Source of the DNA: Bacteroidota bacterium
Lineage (GTDB): Bacteria > Bacteroidota > Rhodothermia > JANXDC01
Assembly (NCBI GenBank): GCA_025059945.1
Contig: JANXDC010000004.1
Coordinates: 248,001 to 312,000 of the forward strand
Direction of reading: 5' to 3'
DNA: 64,000 bases
Position 1 is the first letter of the stretch. Each line of letters begins with the position of its first letter. The notes beneath the pieces were generated by a model. The model did no database searches, was not told where the DNA came from, and was given only the letters and a program-made list of their open reading frames with translations. The translations under genes were made by a program, and so were the position numbers. This document shows positions 1-8,205 of the stretch, piece by piece.

Positions 1-1537
1 CTCTGCGGTTTTGCAATAGGATAACCTGCTCCCCTCGACGCAAGCGCTCCTGTAGGGCCCGCTCTAGAGGGGCCGATAGGCTTCCTTTGCAAGGATGGCG
101 CGTAAGGTCAATCAGACGCACCTCAGGCAGCTGGGCCTCGTGAATGCGCTCGGGCATCCTGAGCAGCAGGAACTTGCCCGTGCGCGCGTTCTGATACGCC
201 TCGAGCGAGGGCGTGGCAGAGCCCAACACGCAAACGGCCCCCGAGAAAGCGGCGCGCTGCACGGCCACGTCGCGCGCATGGTAGCGAGGGGCAGGATCCA
301 GCTGTTTATAGCTGGGCTCGTGTTCCTCGTCGACCACAATCAGGCGCAAATCCCGAACGGGGGCGAAAACGGCCGATCGGGCGCCGATGACCACGCGAAA
401 GCGCCCAGCGTGGATTCCCCGGTACGCGTCGGCCCGTTCGCCTTCGGAAAGCCGGCTGTGCAAGGCCACGACCGCCTCGGCGCCCAGGTGGCCGCAGAAG
501 CGCTCTACGATTTGCGGCGTAAGAGCAATCTCCGGCACTAACACGATGGCCGATCCCCCCGATCGCAGCACCCAGCGAATGGCCTCGATGTAGACCTGAG
601 TTTTGCCGCTTCCCGTTACCCCATGCAGCAGAAACGTCCGGTAGCGCCGCTGCCGAAGGGCCTCTTCGATGGCCGAAAGCGCTTGGCGTTGCGCTTCGGT
701 CAACGTGATCTTCGACGGGGCCGAATCGGGCTTCGCCGACTCGGCGCGCAGCCGAGGGCGTCTGTCGGCCCGGATAAGACCCTTTGCCTGTAGAGCCTGC
801 AGGGCTGAGCGCGACGTGCGGAGTCGGCCTTTAAGTTCCGAGGCGGACAAGGGTCCGTCTGCGGCAAGTAGCTCTTCTAGCAAGCGTGCCTGCGCTGGCG
901 CCCGCTCTTTGAGTGCATCCAGCGCTTCGGGGGCGCGTCCCTTCGGGGTGAGCTCGTAGTAAGTTTCCGACAAAGGGGCGGGCTCCGCGGATCGGGTGCG
1001 CCCCTCCAGGCGCACAAACCCGAGCTCGGCAAGGCGCAACAGATCCGAAAACCGCACGCCGTCTCGTTCTAGCTTTCTTGCATGCACTCCCTGCGCGGCG
1101 TGCAGACGCGCCAGGATCGCCCGAAGCCGTTTGGGTAGCTCCGCTTCGCCCTCCTTCCGAACAGGGTAAACCCGATAATCCTGCTCCGGCTCAAATACTC
1201 CGGGCAGGGCGGCTCGGAGCGCTTCTCCCCAAGAGCACAGGTAATAGGAGGCCACCCAACGTGTAAGCCGCAGCAGCTCCTCGGAGACGATGGGCTCGGC
1301 ATCCAGCACATCCAAGATCGGCTTAGGCGTTATGCCCTTTGGCGGCTGTTCGCACCATCCGGCTAGAAGCCCGATATCGCGCCGACGGCCAAAGGGCACG
1401 ACAACCCGTACGCCGGGCTTTAGACGGGCCGTAAGCTCCGGAGGCGTCGCGTACGTGAAAAGACCCCCCTCCTCCGATTCCCAGTCGATGGGGGGTAGCG
1501 GCAGGACGATCTGCGCGTATAAGTCCGAGCGACTCAC
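1..1537 (-). CDS. priA: Primosomal protein N' (PriA helicase), 3' end outside window
   Basis: Replication-restart helicase that reloads the replisome at stalled forks. The N-terminal DNA-binding region is recognisable (for example VVPFGRRRDIG near residue 50). The helicase core shows a Walker A motif GVTGSGKT near residue 304 and a DEEH Walker B box followed by PSYKQ near residue 402. About 512 codons are visible and the reading frame runs off the window start inside the helicase core, so the zinc-binding cysteines and the C-terminal lobe cannot be checked. The start is a GTG at 1537; I found no ATG that would keep the conserved N-terminus. The gene is divergent from the MoeB-like gene, with only about 85 bp between them. 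Confidence 0.93.
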   Translation of the reverse strand, partial: MSRSDLYAQIVLPLPPIDWESEEGGLFTYATPPELTARLKPGVRVVVPFGRRRDIGLLAGWCEQPPKGITPKPILDVLDAEPIVSEELLRLTRWVASYYLCSWGEALRAALPGVFEPEQDYRVYPVRKEGEAELPKRLRAILARLHAAQGVHARKLERDGVRFSDLLRLAELGFVRLEGRTRSAEPAPLSETYYELTPKGRAPEALDALKERAPAQARLLEELLAADGPLSASELKGRLRTSRSALQALQAKGLIRADRRPRLRAESAKPDSAPSKITLTEAQRQALSAIEEALRQRRYRTFLLHGVTGSGKTQVYIEAIRWVLRSGGSAIVLVPEIALTPQIVERFCGHLGAEAVVALHSRLSEGERADAYRGIHAGRFRVVIGARSAVFAPVRDLRLIVVDEEHEPSYKQLDPAPRYHARDVAVQRAAFSGAVCVLGSATPSLEAYQNARTGKFLLLRMPERIHEAQLPEVRLIDLTRHPCKGSLSAPLERALQERLRRGEQVILLQNRR

Positions 1538-1622
1538 GGCCGCAAGTTAGCCTTTGCGTTGGGGGTCTACAACGCTCTCCCGGTGGCGCAGAAGGAGGCG
1601 ACGGCGTTATGTTTTCGCTCCC

Positions 1623-2711
1623 GTGGAGCTAGAGCGCTACATCCGTCAAATCGTCTTGCCCGAGGTGGGGTTTCAGGGGCAGGAGCGCCTGCGTCGTTCC
1701 AGCGTGCTCATAATCGGCCTAGGGGGGCTGGGCTCGCCCCTGGCCTACTACCTGGCCGCAGCCGGGGTGGGCCGGCTGGGGCTGGTTGAGTTCGACCGAG
1801 TGGAGCTGGCCAACCTGCACCGGCAGATTCTCTACAGCACCCCCGATGTGGGGCGAAGCAAACTCGCCGCGGCCTCTGAGCGGCTGCGGGCCCTCAATCC
1901 AGAAGTAGAGCTACGGCTGTACGAAGAGCCCCTCGGACCGGAGAACGCCCTGCGTTTGCTGGAGGGCTTTGATGTGGTCGCAGACGGCTCGGATAACTTT
2001 CCGACCCGTTACGCCGCAAGCGACGCCTGCGTTCGACTGGGGCTGCCGTACGTGTACGGAAGCGTCTACCGGCTAGAGGGGCAGGTAGGCGTGCTGGCGG
2101 GCGGCGGCGCCTGCTACCGCTGCCTGTATCCCCAGCCCCCGAATCCGGATCAGGTGCCCAGCTGCGCCACTGCCGGCCTGCTGGGACCGATGACGGGCCT
2201 TATCGGCTCATTTCAAGCCCTGGAGGTGCTCAAGATCCTGCTGGGCCTGGGGCGTCCCCTTCGGGGTCGGGTGCTGCACGTAGACGGCCTGCGGGGGGAG
2301 GTGAGGGTCTTTTCGGTGGAGCCGGATCCGCGCTGTCCCGTCTGCGCTGGCCTGGAGGGCCCAGCCCTCACGACCGGTCGCTGCACCTTAAGCGCGCCGG
2401 CCCTGGAGCCCGAGGTGCTTTGGGCGCGCCTGAGCCGCGGAGACGTGTGTGTGTTTTTGGACGTGCGCGACGCCCTCGAGCGCGCCACGGGCCACCTGGG
2501 GGGGCTCTGGATACCGCTTGTTGAGTTAAACGGGCGCATTCAGGAGCTAGCCCCCTACCGGGACCAAGAGCTCATCGTCTACTGCGAAGAGGGCCAACGC
2601 AGCGCTCGAGCTGTGGAGTGGCTGCGGCAGTGTGGCTTTAGCCGGACCTATAGCCTCGCCGGTGGCCTGCGTCGCTGGCGGCAACGGGGCCTTCCGCTTC
2701 AAGGCGGCTAA
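1623..2711 (+). CDS. MoeB/ThiF-type adenylyltransferase fused to rhodanese domain
   Basis: E1-like enzyme that adenylates the C-terminal glycine of a ubiquitin-like sulfur carrier (MoaD or ThiS type). The fused rhodanese then supplies sulfur, as in MoeZ and Uba4. Numbering from the GTG at 1623: GLGGLG nucleotide-binding loop at 32-37, a DNFPTRY stretch near 122, two CxxC zinc pairs (CYRC near 165 and CPVC near 246), and a rhodanese active-site loop CEEGQR with the catalytic Cys near 321. The open frame extends upstream to a TTG at 1554, but that segment is an arginine run with no family similarity, so I prefer the GTG; the exact start is uncertain. Whether it serves molybdopterin, thiamine or tRNA thiolation cannot be decided, because no carrier gene is in the window. 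It converges with dapB, with a 4-bp overlap. Confidence 0.88.
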   Translation: MELERYIRQIVLPEVGFQGQERLRRSSVLIIGLGGLGSPLAYYLAAAGVGRLGLVEFDRVELANLHRQILYSTPDVGRSKLAAASERLRALNPEVELRLYEEPLGPENALRLLEGFDVVADGSDNFPTRYAASDACVRLGLPYVYGSVYRLEGQVGVLAGGGACYRCLYPQPPNPDQVPSCATAGLLGPMTGLIGSFQALEVLKILLGLGRPLRGRVLHVDGLRGEVRVFSVEPDPRCPVCAGLEGPALTTGRCTLSAPALEPEVLWARLSRGDVCVFLDVRDALERATGHLGGLWIPLVELNGRIQELAPYRDQELIVYCEEGQRSARAVEWLRQCGFSRTYSLAGGLRRWRQRGLPLQGG

Positions 2712-3397
2712 TCGAACAGTTGGGCAACGGCTTCCTCGAACGTGTACAGCCCCGTGCGGTGTCGAATCCAGCTTGCCGCCCAAAGGGCCCCCTCGGCGAA
2801 GATGCTGCGGCTGCGGGCCTCGTGCCGAATCCGAAGCCGTTCATGCAGTCCATCAAAACCCGCCTCATGCTCGCCTGGGATCTCGCCGGCCCGGATGACG
2901 GCCGCGGTTCGGGCGCCAAAGTGGGGCTCTAAAATCCTCTGCAACCGAAGGGCGGTGCCGCTCGGGACGTCGCGCTTGTGCCGATGGTGCGCCTCCAGTA
3001 CATAGGCGTCGAAGGTGCCCAGCCGTCCCAACAAGGCAGCGGCGCGCTCCACAAGTCGAAAGAACACCTGTACACCGAGCGAGAAGTTAGGCCCATACAC
3101 AACGCCCGTCGGGCGTTCCCGGAGCAGGGCCTGTAGCTCGGGAACGTGTTCATACCACCCCGTGGTGCCGATCACCATCCGGCATCCGGCCTGAATGGCG
3201 ATGCGCGCAGCTGGTAGCACAGCCTCAGCGTGCGAAAAATCCAGCATCACGTCCACACCTTCCAGCTGCTCCGGGTGCTCCAGTCGATGGGACCGGTCAA
3301 ACCGTTCGGCTACGGTCCATCCATAGCGCTGCGCTAGCGTCTCTAGCTCATGCCCCATGTGCCCATATCCGTGCAGAGCCAAAATCAAGCGTTCCAT
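2708..3397 (-). CDS. dapB: 4-hydroxy-tetrahydrodipicolinate reductase
   Basis: NAD(P)H-dependent reductase of the diaminopimelate/lysine pathway, acting in the cytoplasm. The N-terminal Rossmann loop GYGHMG lies at residues 10-15, the GTTG cofactor motif at 77-80, and the catalytic HHRHKRDVPSGTA block at 137-149 (general acid/base His plus Lys). At 229 aa it is slightly shorter than the usual 240-270 aa, as in other Bacteroidota. Another lysine-pathway gene, dapD, lies about 23 kb away in a separate operon, so the pathway is scattered. The gene is 43 bp downstream of the transglutaminase-like gene on the same strand and may be cotranscribed with it. Confidence 0.93.
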   Translation of the reverse strand: MERLILALHGYGHMGHELETLAQRYGWTVAERFDRSHRLEHPEQLEGVDVMLDFSHAEAVLPAARIAIQAGCRMVIGTTGWYEHVPELQALLRERPTGVVYGPNFSLGVQVFFRLVERAAALLGRLGTFDAYVLEAHHRHKRDVPSGTALRLQRILEPHFGARTAAVIRAGEIPGEHEAGFDGLHERLRIRHEARSRSIFAEGALWAASWIRHRTGLYTFEEAVAQLFD

Positions 3398-3440
3398 ATT
3401 TCGATGCCTCCATCCTCAGCAGGATCTAAGCCACAAGGTC

Positions 3441-4577
3441 TTAATTTGCTTGAGGCGCTTGCCATAAGGATTCGGCCTCATAAAGGGGCCAGATCCAGAC
3501 CGGATGCGGTCCGAATCGGCGGAGGTGTTGCGTCCGTTCCGGCTCAGGGCCTCTTTCTTCGTAGGCGATGTGGTGAGCGCACCATCCTCGTCCCATTTCG
3601 GAGTGTGCGGGCCGGGAAGTTGGCTCGGTCTCTTCTGGGGGCTTCGTGTGTCCGTTCAGGCGGCTCTGTCGCAGCAGCCGGCTCAGTATGAAAAGCAGAC
3701 CGAGTGTGCTCAACAACCCGCCTACTAAGAGCGTCTGCAATCCGGCGGGCTCTTGTAGGAGGGAGCTCGCCTCCGAAGCCTCTGCCCGCAGTGGAGCCCG
3801 TAGGCGATCGGCCAAAATATCTCGGATGCGTTCCCACGCGAGGGTCGGCACAAGCAAAGAAAGGGAATCCTGAGCCCGCCATTGGTACCAGTCCGCGTAA
3901 AACCGGTTGGCGGTCGGCACGCGGGGTGCGTATCGACTCGCATACGGCCAACGGGAGCGCATGAAGGACCCCCGCGTTTGATCTACTACGAGCCATAAGT
4001 CCGGGCTCAAAGCTACGGCCGTCTGCACGTGACTGGGCTCGGGCATCACGATGCGCGCCGGCACGTTCGCCATCCGAAGCAAGGCCACGTAGGCCATCTC
4101 CAGTTCGCTGCACCAACCGAAGCCGTACAGCAAGGTGTCCCCCCACCGGTATCGCGGAGCGGGCGCCAAGAGGTCCTCTAAAAAAACGCGAGGAACGCGC
4201 TCCATCCGGTCCTCTGAGGCCGGCCAAGGGTGATCCGAGCGCAGCACGCCGCTCAGAGGACGGCTTCGCCAGAGCAGGGAATCGTCGGGGTAGAGCCGTT
4301 CCAGTTCCGCTCGGCGCTCTAAGGGCACGTAACGCACCCCAAGCCAACCTCCAGGCCGGAGGAGTTCATATAGCAGCCCCGCTATGGCCCAGCGCCGGCG
4401 TGCCACGCTATCCCGCTCCAGCCCATATTGAAGGGCCAGCGCGTGCCATCGATCTTCTTTTTGGCGCTCGTAGACGGGGGCGAACGTCGTCCGGATCGCC
4501 CGCATGACCTCGGGCAAGGGGAGAAGAGAGTCTGACGTGGCCGCAAGCAACAGTAGCGCACCCCAACCCGTTGGCAT
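3441..4577 (-). CDS. Membrane-anchored transglutaminase-like protein
   Basis: No precise family is recognised. The central region has a papain-like transglutaminase layout: Cys in GWCSE (residue 156), His in PSHVQTAV (183) and Asp in VVDQT (199), with spacing typical of bacterial transglutaminase-like hydrolases or peptidases. The N-terminus is a hydrophobic signal-like segment, and a single transmembrane helix at about 280-300 is followed by a basic tail of about 78 residues, so the catalytic domain is probably periplasmic. I chose the ATG at 4577 because an AGAAGAG precedes it; an ATG at 4610 is possible. Substrate unknown. Confidence 0.65.
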   Translation of the reverse strand: MPTGWGALLLLAATSDSLLPLPEVMRAIRTTFAPVYERQKEDRWHALALQYGLERDSVARRRWAIAGLLYELLRPGGWLGVRYVPLERRAELERLYPDDSLLWRSRPLSGVLRSDHPWPASEDRMERVPRVFLEDLLAPAPRYRWGDTLLYGFGWCSELEMAYVALLRMANVPARIVMPEPSHVQTAVALSPDLWLVVDQTRGSFMRSRWPYASRYAPRVPTANRFYADWYQWRAQDSLSLLVPTLAWERIRDILADRLRAPLRAEASEASSLLQEPAGLQTLLVGGLLSTLGLLFILSRLLRQSRLNGHTKPPEETEPTSRPAHSEMGRGWCAHHIAYEERGPEPERTQHLRRFGPHPVWIWPLYEAESLWQAPQAN

Positions 4578-4719
4578 GGTAAAGGCTCTTCTTTGGGCTT
4601 GACTCTGCAAAGAAAAAAATCATCGCCTTCCTCATTAAAGGCCGGCGTTTGCGGCCGTGGTCGGCTTCAGAGCGGAAGGCCTTAAGGCTTTTGGGAGGCG
4701 CGCAACTTGCCAGGGCTCT

Positions 4720-4752
4720 GTTGACAGCTTAACGAAGAGGCGGCTATATTTG
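4720..4752 (+). promoter_or_regulatory. Promoter of tRNA-Val (TTG-N21-TAnnTTTG type)
   Basis: A TTGACA box at 4721-4726 and TATATTTG at 4745-4752 match both the general -35/-10 pattern and the Bacteroidota consensus of a TTG element, 19-21 bp, then TAnnTTTG. The tRNA begins 13 bp further on. The same arrangement, with the same 21-bp spacing, precedes the tRNA array at 36799. Confidence 0.75.
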
Positions 4753-4765
4753 ATAATACACGATT

Positions 4766-4840
4766 GGGCGCATAGCTCAGGTGGTTTAGAGCGCTTGCTT
4801 CACACGCAAGAGGTCCGGGGTTCGAATCCCTGTGCGCCCA
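4766..4840 (+). tRNA. tRNA-Val (anticodon CAC)
   Basis: Complete cloverleaf. The acceptor GGGCGCA pairs with TGCGCCC, the anticodon stem is CTTGC/GCAAG with loop TTCACAC (anticodon CAC), and the T-arm contains GGTTCGAATCC. The discriminator base is A, and the 3' CCA is not encoded. It has its own promoter and terminator and so is a single-gene transcription unit. Confidence 0.95.
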
Positions 4841-4855
4841 CCCGCGAAAAACCCC

Positions 4856-4900
4856 AAAACCCAACCCAAGGGGGCGATTGCCTCGGGGTTGGGGTTTTTT
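4856..4900 (+). terminator. Rho-independent terminator of tRNA-Val
   Basis: AAAACCCAACCC at 4856-4867 pairs with GGGGTTGGGGTTTT at 4885-4898 with one bulge, and ends in a T run. It lies 15 bp after the tRNA. Confidence 0.75.
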
Positions 4901-5006
4901 GCTTTATTTTCCCGATGAGGTCCGCCATTTCGGATGAGGGTCGCCGAGCGCTCGTGCGCGGAGGAGAGGGCTTTCGTATTTTGCGTGGCCCGTTCAGGCA
5001 TCGGGG

Positions 5007-5732
5007 ATGATGATGGCCACTTCAGGGCGCTTTGTGGTGGGCACAGACCGCAACGTAGGCAAGACGGTGCTTTCGGCCGCGTTAGTGGCATTGTTGCGCG
5101 AACGCGGGGTGCCGGCGACCATGATGACCCCGATCGAAACCGGAGGCATGGTAGAGGACGCCTACGAGTTGCTGCAGCAGATTGGAGTGCAAGAGCCCCG
5201 TCGCCTGGTTACGCCCATTCGTTATGAGACTCTAGCCTCTCCTTACGTGGCCAGCCTGATCGAACGCCGGCCGGTGGATCTAGATCTCATCGAAGCGGCC
5301 TTTCAGGAGCAGGTGCGCTCCGGCAAATTTGTGATTGTCGAGGGGGCGGGGGCGCGGGTCCCGCTGGCCAAAGGGGTTTTCATGCTCGATCTGATGCGGC
5401 GTTTGGGGCTTCCTGCGCTCATCGTGGCGCGCTCCGGACGCGGCACGCTCAATCATTGTTTGCTTACGCTAGAGGCGCTCGAACGGGCTGGCATCGCGGT
5501 TGATGGGTTTATTTTAAACGGATTCGGCCAGTATGGAGAGGGTTTTGCTGAGGCGCTTAACCCCGAAGTTTTAGAGGAGCTGGCCGCTCCAGTGCCCGTG
5601 TTGGCCGTTGTCGAATGGCGTCCTCAGTACCAAGGTAACATAGAGGCTCTGATTCGTGATCTAGCCAAACAGCCTAAACTGCGGCTATACTTGGACGAGT
5701 TGGCCGCCTCTGTGGGCCCCGCGCTAGCTTGA
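5007..5732 (+). CDS. BioD-like (dethiobiotin synthase family), catalytic Lys replaced
   Basis: P-loop protein of the BioD family, whose known role is ATP-dependent closure of diaminopelargonate to dethiobiotin. GTDRNVGKT at residues 12-20 matches the BioD P-loop, and VEGAGA at 111-116 matches the second conserved motif. However, the KP(V/I)xxG segment that normally carries the substrate-carbamate-binding lysine (Lys37 in E. coli) reads TPIETG at 41-46, with Thr in place of Lys. No other biotin gene is nearby. It may be a BioD with altered catalysis or a diverged paralogue. Three consecutive-frame ATGs (5007, 5010, 5013) make the start uncertain by two codons. It is the first gene of a tight five-gene operon that runs to 9767. 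Confidence 0.75.
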   Translation: MMMATSGRFVVGTDRNVGKTVLSAALVALLRERGVPATMMTPIETGGMVEDAYELLQQIGVQEPRRLVTPIRYETLASPYVASLIERRPVDLDLIEAAFQEQVRSGKFVIVEGAGARVPLAKGVFMLDLMRRLGLPALIVARSGRGTLNHCLLTLEALERAGIAVDGFILNGFGQYGEGFAEALNPEVLEELAAPVPVLAVVEWRPQYQGNIEALIRDLAKQPKLRLYLDELAASVGPALA

Positions 5733-6526
5733 TGGGGCAAAAACCTATGGAAACCGTGCACCAGTGTTTCAAGGAGCATTCGGCTGAGCGGCTGCGGCAG
5801 TGGGTCTGTGGATGGGTGGATGCGACCCCTAAGGGTTCATCTGCAGGTGCGGTGCGGGCTCTGATCGTACCCGGGCGCTTTGATTCGGACTCCGGCCCCG
5901 TGGCCGCGGCGGCTTTTCGGGCTGTACAGGGTGAGCCCTTTGACACCGTCGCCATCGTGGCCTCAAGCCCTGTGGGCGCTTTTCAGCGCATATCGATCAC
6001 CGAAGTCGATGCCTATGAGACCCCCTTGGGGGTGATCCGAATTGATGACGGGTTGCGCAACGAGCTCTGCGATGAAGACGACGACATTTTTCTCTCCAGC
6101 GAAGGGCATGAGCATAACGCGGGCATCGAGGCGCAGCTGCCCTTTCTGCAGTGCGTGTTGCCGGGCTCCTTTGGGCTTGTGCCCATTGTCATGGGCTGGG
6201 AGACGTGGGATTTCTGCCGCGAGCTCGGTAGCGCCCTAGGTGAGGTGCTCTCGATTCGGAATGCGCTTTTGATCGCCGCAGCCGAGGTGCGATCGGCCAC
6301 TCAAGCGGCCTTAGCGGAGCTTGTGCGCCTGCTGGAGGGGCTGGAGGTTGAGCGTTTATCTGCCTTCTTGCACGCCCAGCAGGTTGAGCTCTTTGGGGTA
6401 GGACCTGTATTGGCCACGCTTATGGCCGCTGGTGATTTGGGGGCAAATCGAGCGCGTGTTGTAGCTCTTCGGCACAGGGCCGATGGCTCGGCGGATCTCG
6501 GCTTGCTCGTCTATCGAGCGGACTAG
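5732..6526 (+). CDS. MEMO/AmmeMemoRadiSam-B-like protein, metal ligands missing
   Basis: Resembles the MEMO1-like family. VPIVMG near 150-155 and HEHNAGIEAQLPF at 126-138 match the family's EHSIEVQLPFL block, and the overall length (264 aa) is normal. The residues that form the metal site in MEMO relatives are absent: the PHAGY region reads PGRFD (47-51), the (S)SPHH region reads SSPVG (78-82), and the SSDxSHY region reads AAEVRSA near 183-189. It is therefore likely a non-metal, non-catalytic member. The ATG at 5732 overlaps the preceding stop codon by 1 nt. No AMMECR1 or radical-SAM partner is in the window. Function unknown. Confidence 0.7.
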   Translation: MGQKPMETVHQCFKEHSAERLRQWVCGWVDATPKGSSAGAVRALIVPGRFDSDSGPVAAAAFRAVQGEPFDTVAIVASSPVGAFQRISITEVDAYETPLGVIRIDDGLRNELCDEDDDIFLSSEGHEHNAGIEAQLPFLQCVLPGSFGLVPIVMGWETWDFCRELGSALGEVLSIRNALLIAAAEVRSATQAALAELVRLLEGLEVERLSAFLHAQQVELFGVGPVLATLMAAGDLGANRARVVALRHRADGSADLGLLVYRAD

Positions 6527-6532
6527 GGGGCT

Positions 6533-7444
6533 ATGGAGGCGCGCACCGAGCCCGTTGTGGCGCTTGTGGGAGCAGGGGCCGTCGCCACAAGCCTAGCCCA
6601 TGCCCTGCGGATGCAAGGGGTCTCCATAGCGGCGGTCTTGAGTCGCTCTTCCGCTTCTGCAGAGGCCTTGGCCCATGCGGTGGGGGCTGCCGCGTGGGGG
6701 AGCCTCGGGCGCGTTCCCCTTCCCCCGGTCACCGACGTCTTCATCGCCGTGCCGGATAGCGCGCTCTCTGCGGTGGTCGCGAGCTTGGCTGAGGGCTCAT
6801 GGGAGGGGGTTTGGGTAGCCCACCTCTCCGGGGCCTTAAGCCATCAGGAGCTGGATCCCTTGCGCCGTCGGGGCGCACGGATCTGCTCCTTTCACCCCAT
6901 GCAGAGCTTCATTCGGGGTCGCTTAAGTACCTTTGCCGGCATCTGCATCGGGGTGGAGGGGGAGCCTGAGGCGGTGGCCAGGGCTACCTGGTGGGCCGAA
7001 CAAATCGGAGCGCGTCCCATTCTGGTGCCGGGCTCGGCTAAGGGGGCCTACCACCTAGCCGGTACTATGGCCAGCAACTATCTGGTCGCTTTGCTCGGCA
7101 TCTCGAGCGAGATCTTGGCTAGCTTAGGCCTGAGCAGCGCGCAGGCCCTGGAGTTACTGCGTCCCCTTGTGCGGGGGGTTCTGGAGAACGCGGAAGCGCT
7201 TCGATGCCCGGAGCAGGCCCTATCCGGTCCCATTCGACGCGGGGATGCGGTGACCCTGCGGCGTCACGGACGGGTGCTTGCGGAACGCTTCCCGCATCTC
7301 ATCCCTGTTTATGTGGCCCTAGGCGTGGAGACTTTACGCCTCGCTGTTCGCCAAGGCTGGCTCAATCCGGAGCGGGCGCAGGCCGTTTTGGCTGAGTTGG
7401 AGGCCATGCTGCGGCTGGATCCTTCGGTAGAGGCCCCGTTATGA
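6533..7444 (+). CDS. Rossmann-fold / DUF2520 protein
   Basis: Two-domain protein. The N-terminal NAD(P)-binding Rossmann domain has GAGAVA at 13-18. The C-terminal helical DUF2520 domain resembles ketopantoate or pyrroline-5-carboxylate reductase. FHPMQSF near 122 corresponds to the HPLQTF motif common in this family. The family occurs widely in Bacteroidota and Chlorobi, with no established substrate. The start lies 6 bp after the MEMO-like stop, and the end overlaps recO by 4 bp (ATGA), so translation is probably coupled. Confidence 0.8.
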   Translation: MEARTEPVVALVGAGAVATSLAHALRMQGVSIAAVLSRSSASAEALAHAVGAAAWGSLGRVPLPPVTDVFIAVPDSALSAVVASLAEGSWEGVWVAHLSGALSHQELDPLRRRGARICSFHPMQSFIRGRLSTFAGICIGVEGEPEAVARATWWAEQIGARPILVPGSAKGAYHLAGTMASNYLVALLGISSEILASLGLSSAQALELLRPLVRGVLENAEALRCPEQALSGPIRRGDAVTLRRHGRVLAERFPHLIPVYVALGVETLRLAVRQGWLNPERAQAVLAELEAMLRLDPSVEAPL

Positions 7445-8205
7445 TCCGCAAAACCGATGCGCTTGTGCTGCGCGCCCTTGATTACGGGGAGACGAGTCGA
7501 ATCGTCACCTTATATAGCCGCCGATTCGGCAAGCTGACCCTCATGGCCAAAGGCGCTCGGCGCCCGGGCAGTCGCCTGGCCGCTTGCCTGGAGCCTTTAG
7601 CTTACATTGAGGCAGTCTTTTATTACCGAGCGGGACGGGAGCTGCAGTACCTCTCAGATTGCGCTTTCATCCGCCCCATGCCCCGCTGGGGCGAGGATGT
7701 GGAGCGAGCCGCTTTGGGGTCGTTCCTGTTGGAATGGCTAGATCGTCTCACCCCGGAGGGGGAGCCCAATCCTATGCTGTTCAACTGGGCTCTGCGAGCC
7801 CTGGCCTCCATTTACGAGGGCAGGGGGCAGAAGCGCACGTGGGCTCTTCTGTTTCTGTTGCGGGCGCTGCCCCTCATAGGGTACACCCTGCGGATCGAGG
7901 CGGAGGCGGGTTGCTCAGGTCCCGGATCGTGGGTCTTAGAGGCGGCGCACGGCCGCATAGCACCCCAGGGGGGCGTCGAAACCTATGCACGGCCTATATC
8001 GGCGGCCGCGGTGCGCTTGCTGGAACCCCTTTTGCGAGATCCCGTAGAACGGATACAACATTTGGTAGTGCCTGCTGGGGTGTGGGACGAACTGGTCGGG
8101 CATGTCTATGCGTTTGTGCAGGCGCATCTGGGGCCGCTGCCTCAGGTGCGCAGTTGGGAAGTATTGCGCAGTATGCTGATTAGGGAGCGGGGCGAAGCGC
8201 TATGA
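7441..8205 (+). CDS. recO: DNA repair protein RecO
   Basis: RecFOR-pathway mediator that helps load RecA onto SSB-coated single-stranded DNA. The N-terminal OB-fold is clear (KTDALVLRALDYGETSRIV, then GARRPGSRLAACLEPL). The C-terminal helical half has only one conspicuous cysteine and no four-Cys zinc site. The length of 254 aa is normal. It overlaps both neighbours by 4 bp. Confidence 0.92.
   Translation: MIRKTDALVLRALDYGETSRIVTLYSRRFGKLTLMAKGARRPGSRLAACLEPLAYIEAVFYYRAGRELQYLSDCAFIRPMPRWGEDVERAALGSFLLEWLDRLTPEGEPNPMLFNWALRALASIYEGRGQKRTWALLFLLRALPLIGYTLRIEAEAGCSGPGSWVLEAAHGRIAPQGGVETYARPISAAAVRLLEPLLRDPVERIQHLVVPAGVWDELVGHVYAFVQAHLGPLPQVRSWEVLRSMLIRERGEAL

Noticed and set aside
4657-5010. 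Open frame running through tRNA-Val and its terminator
   Set aside because: The tRNA, promoter and terminator explain the stretch, and the translated product has no features.
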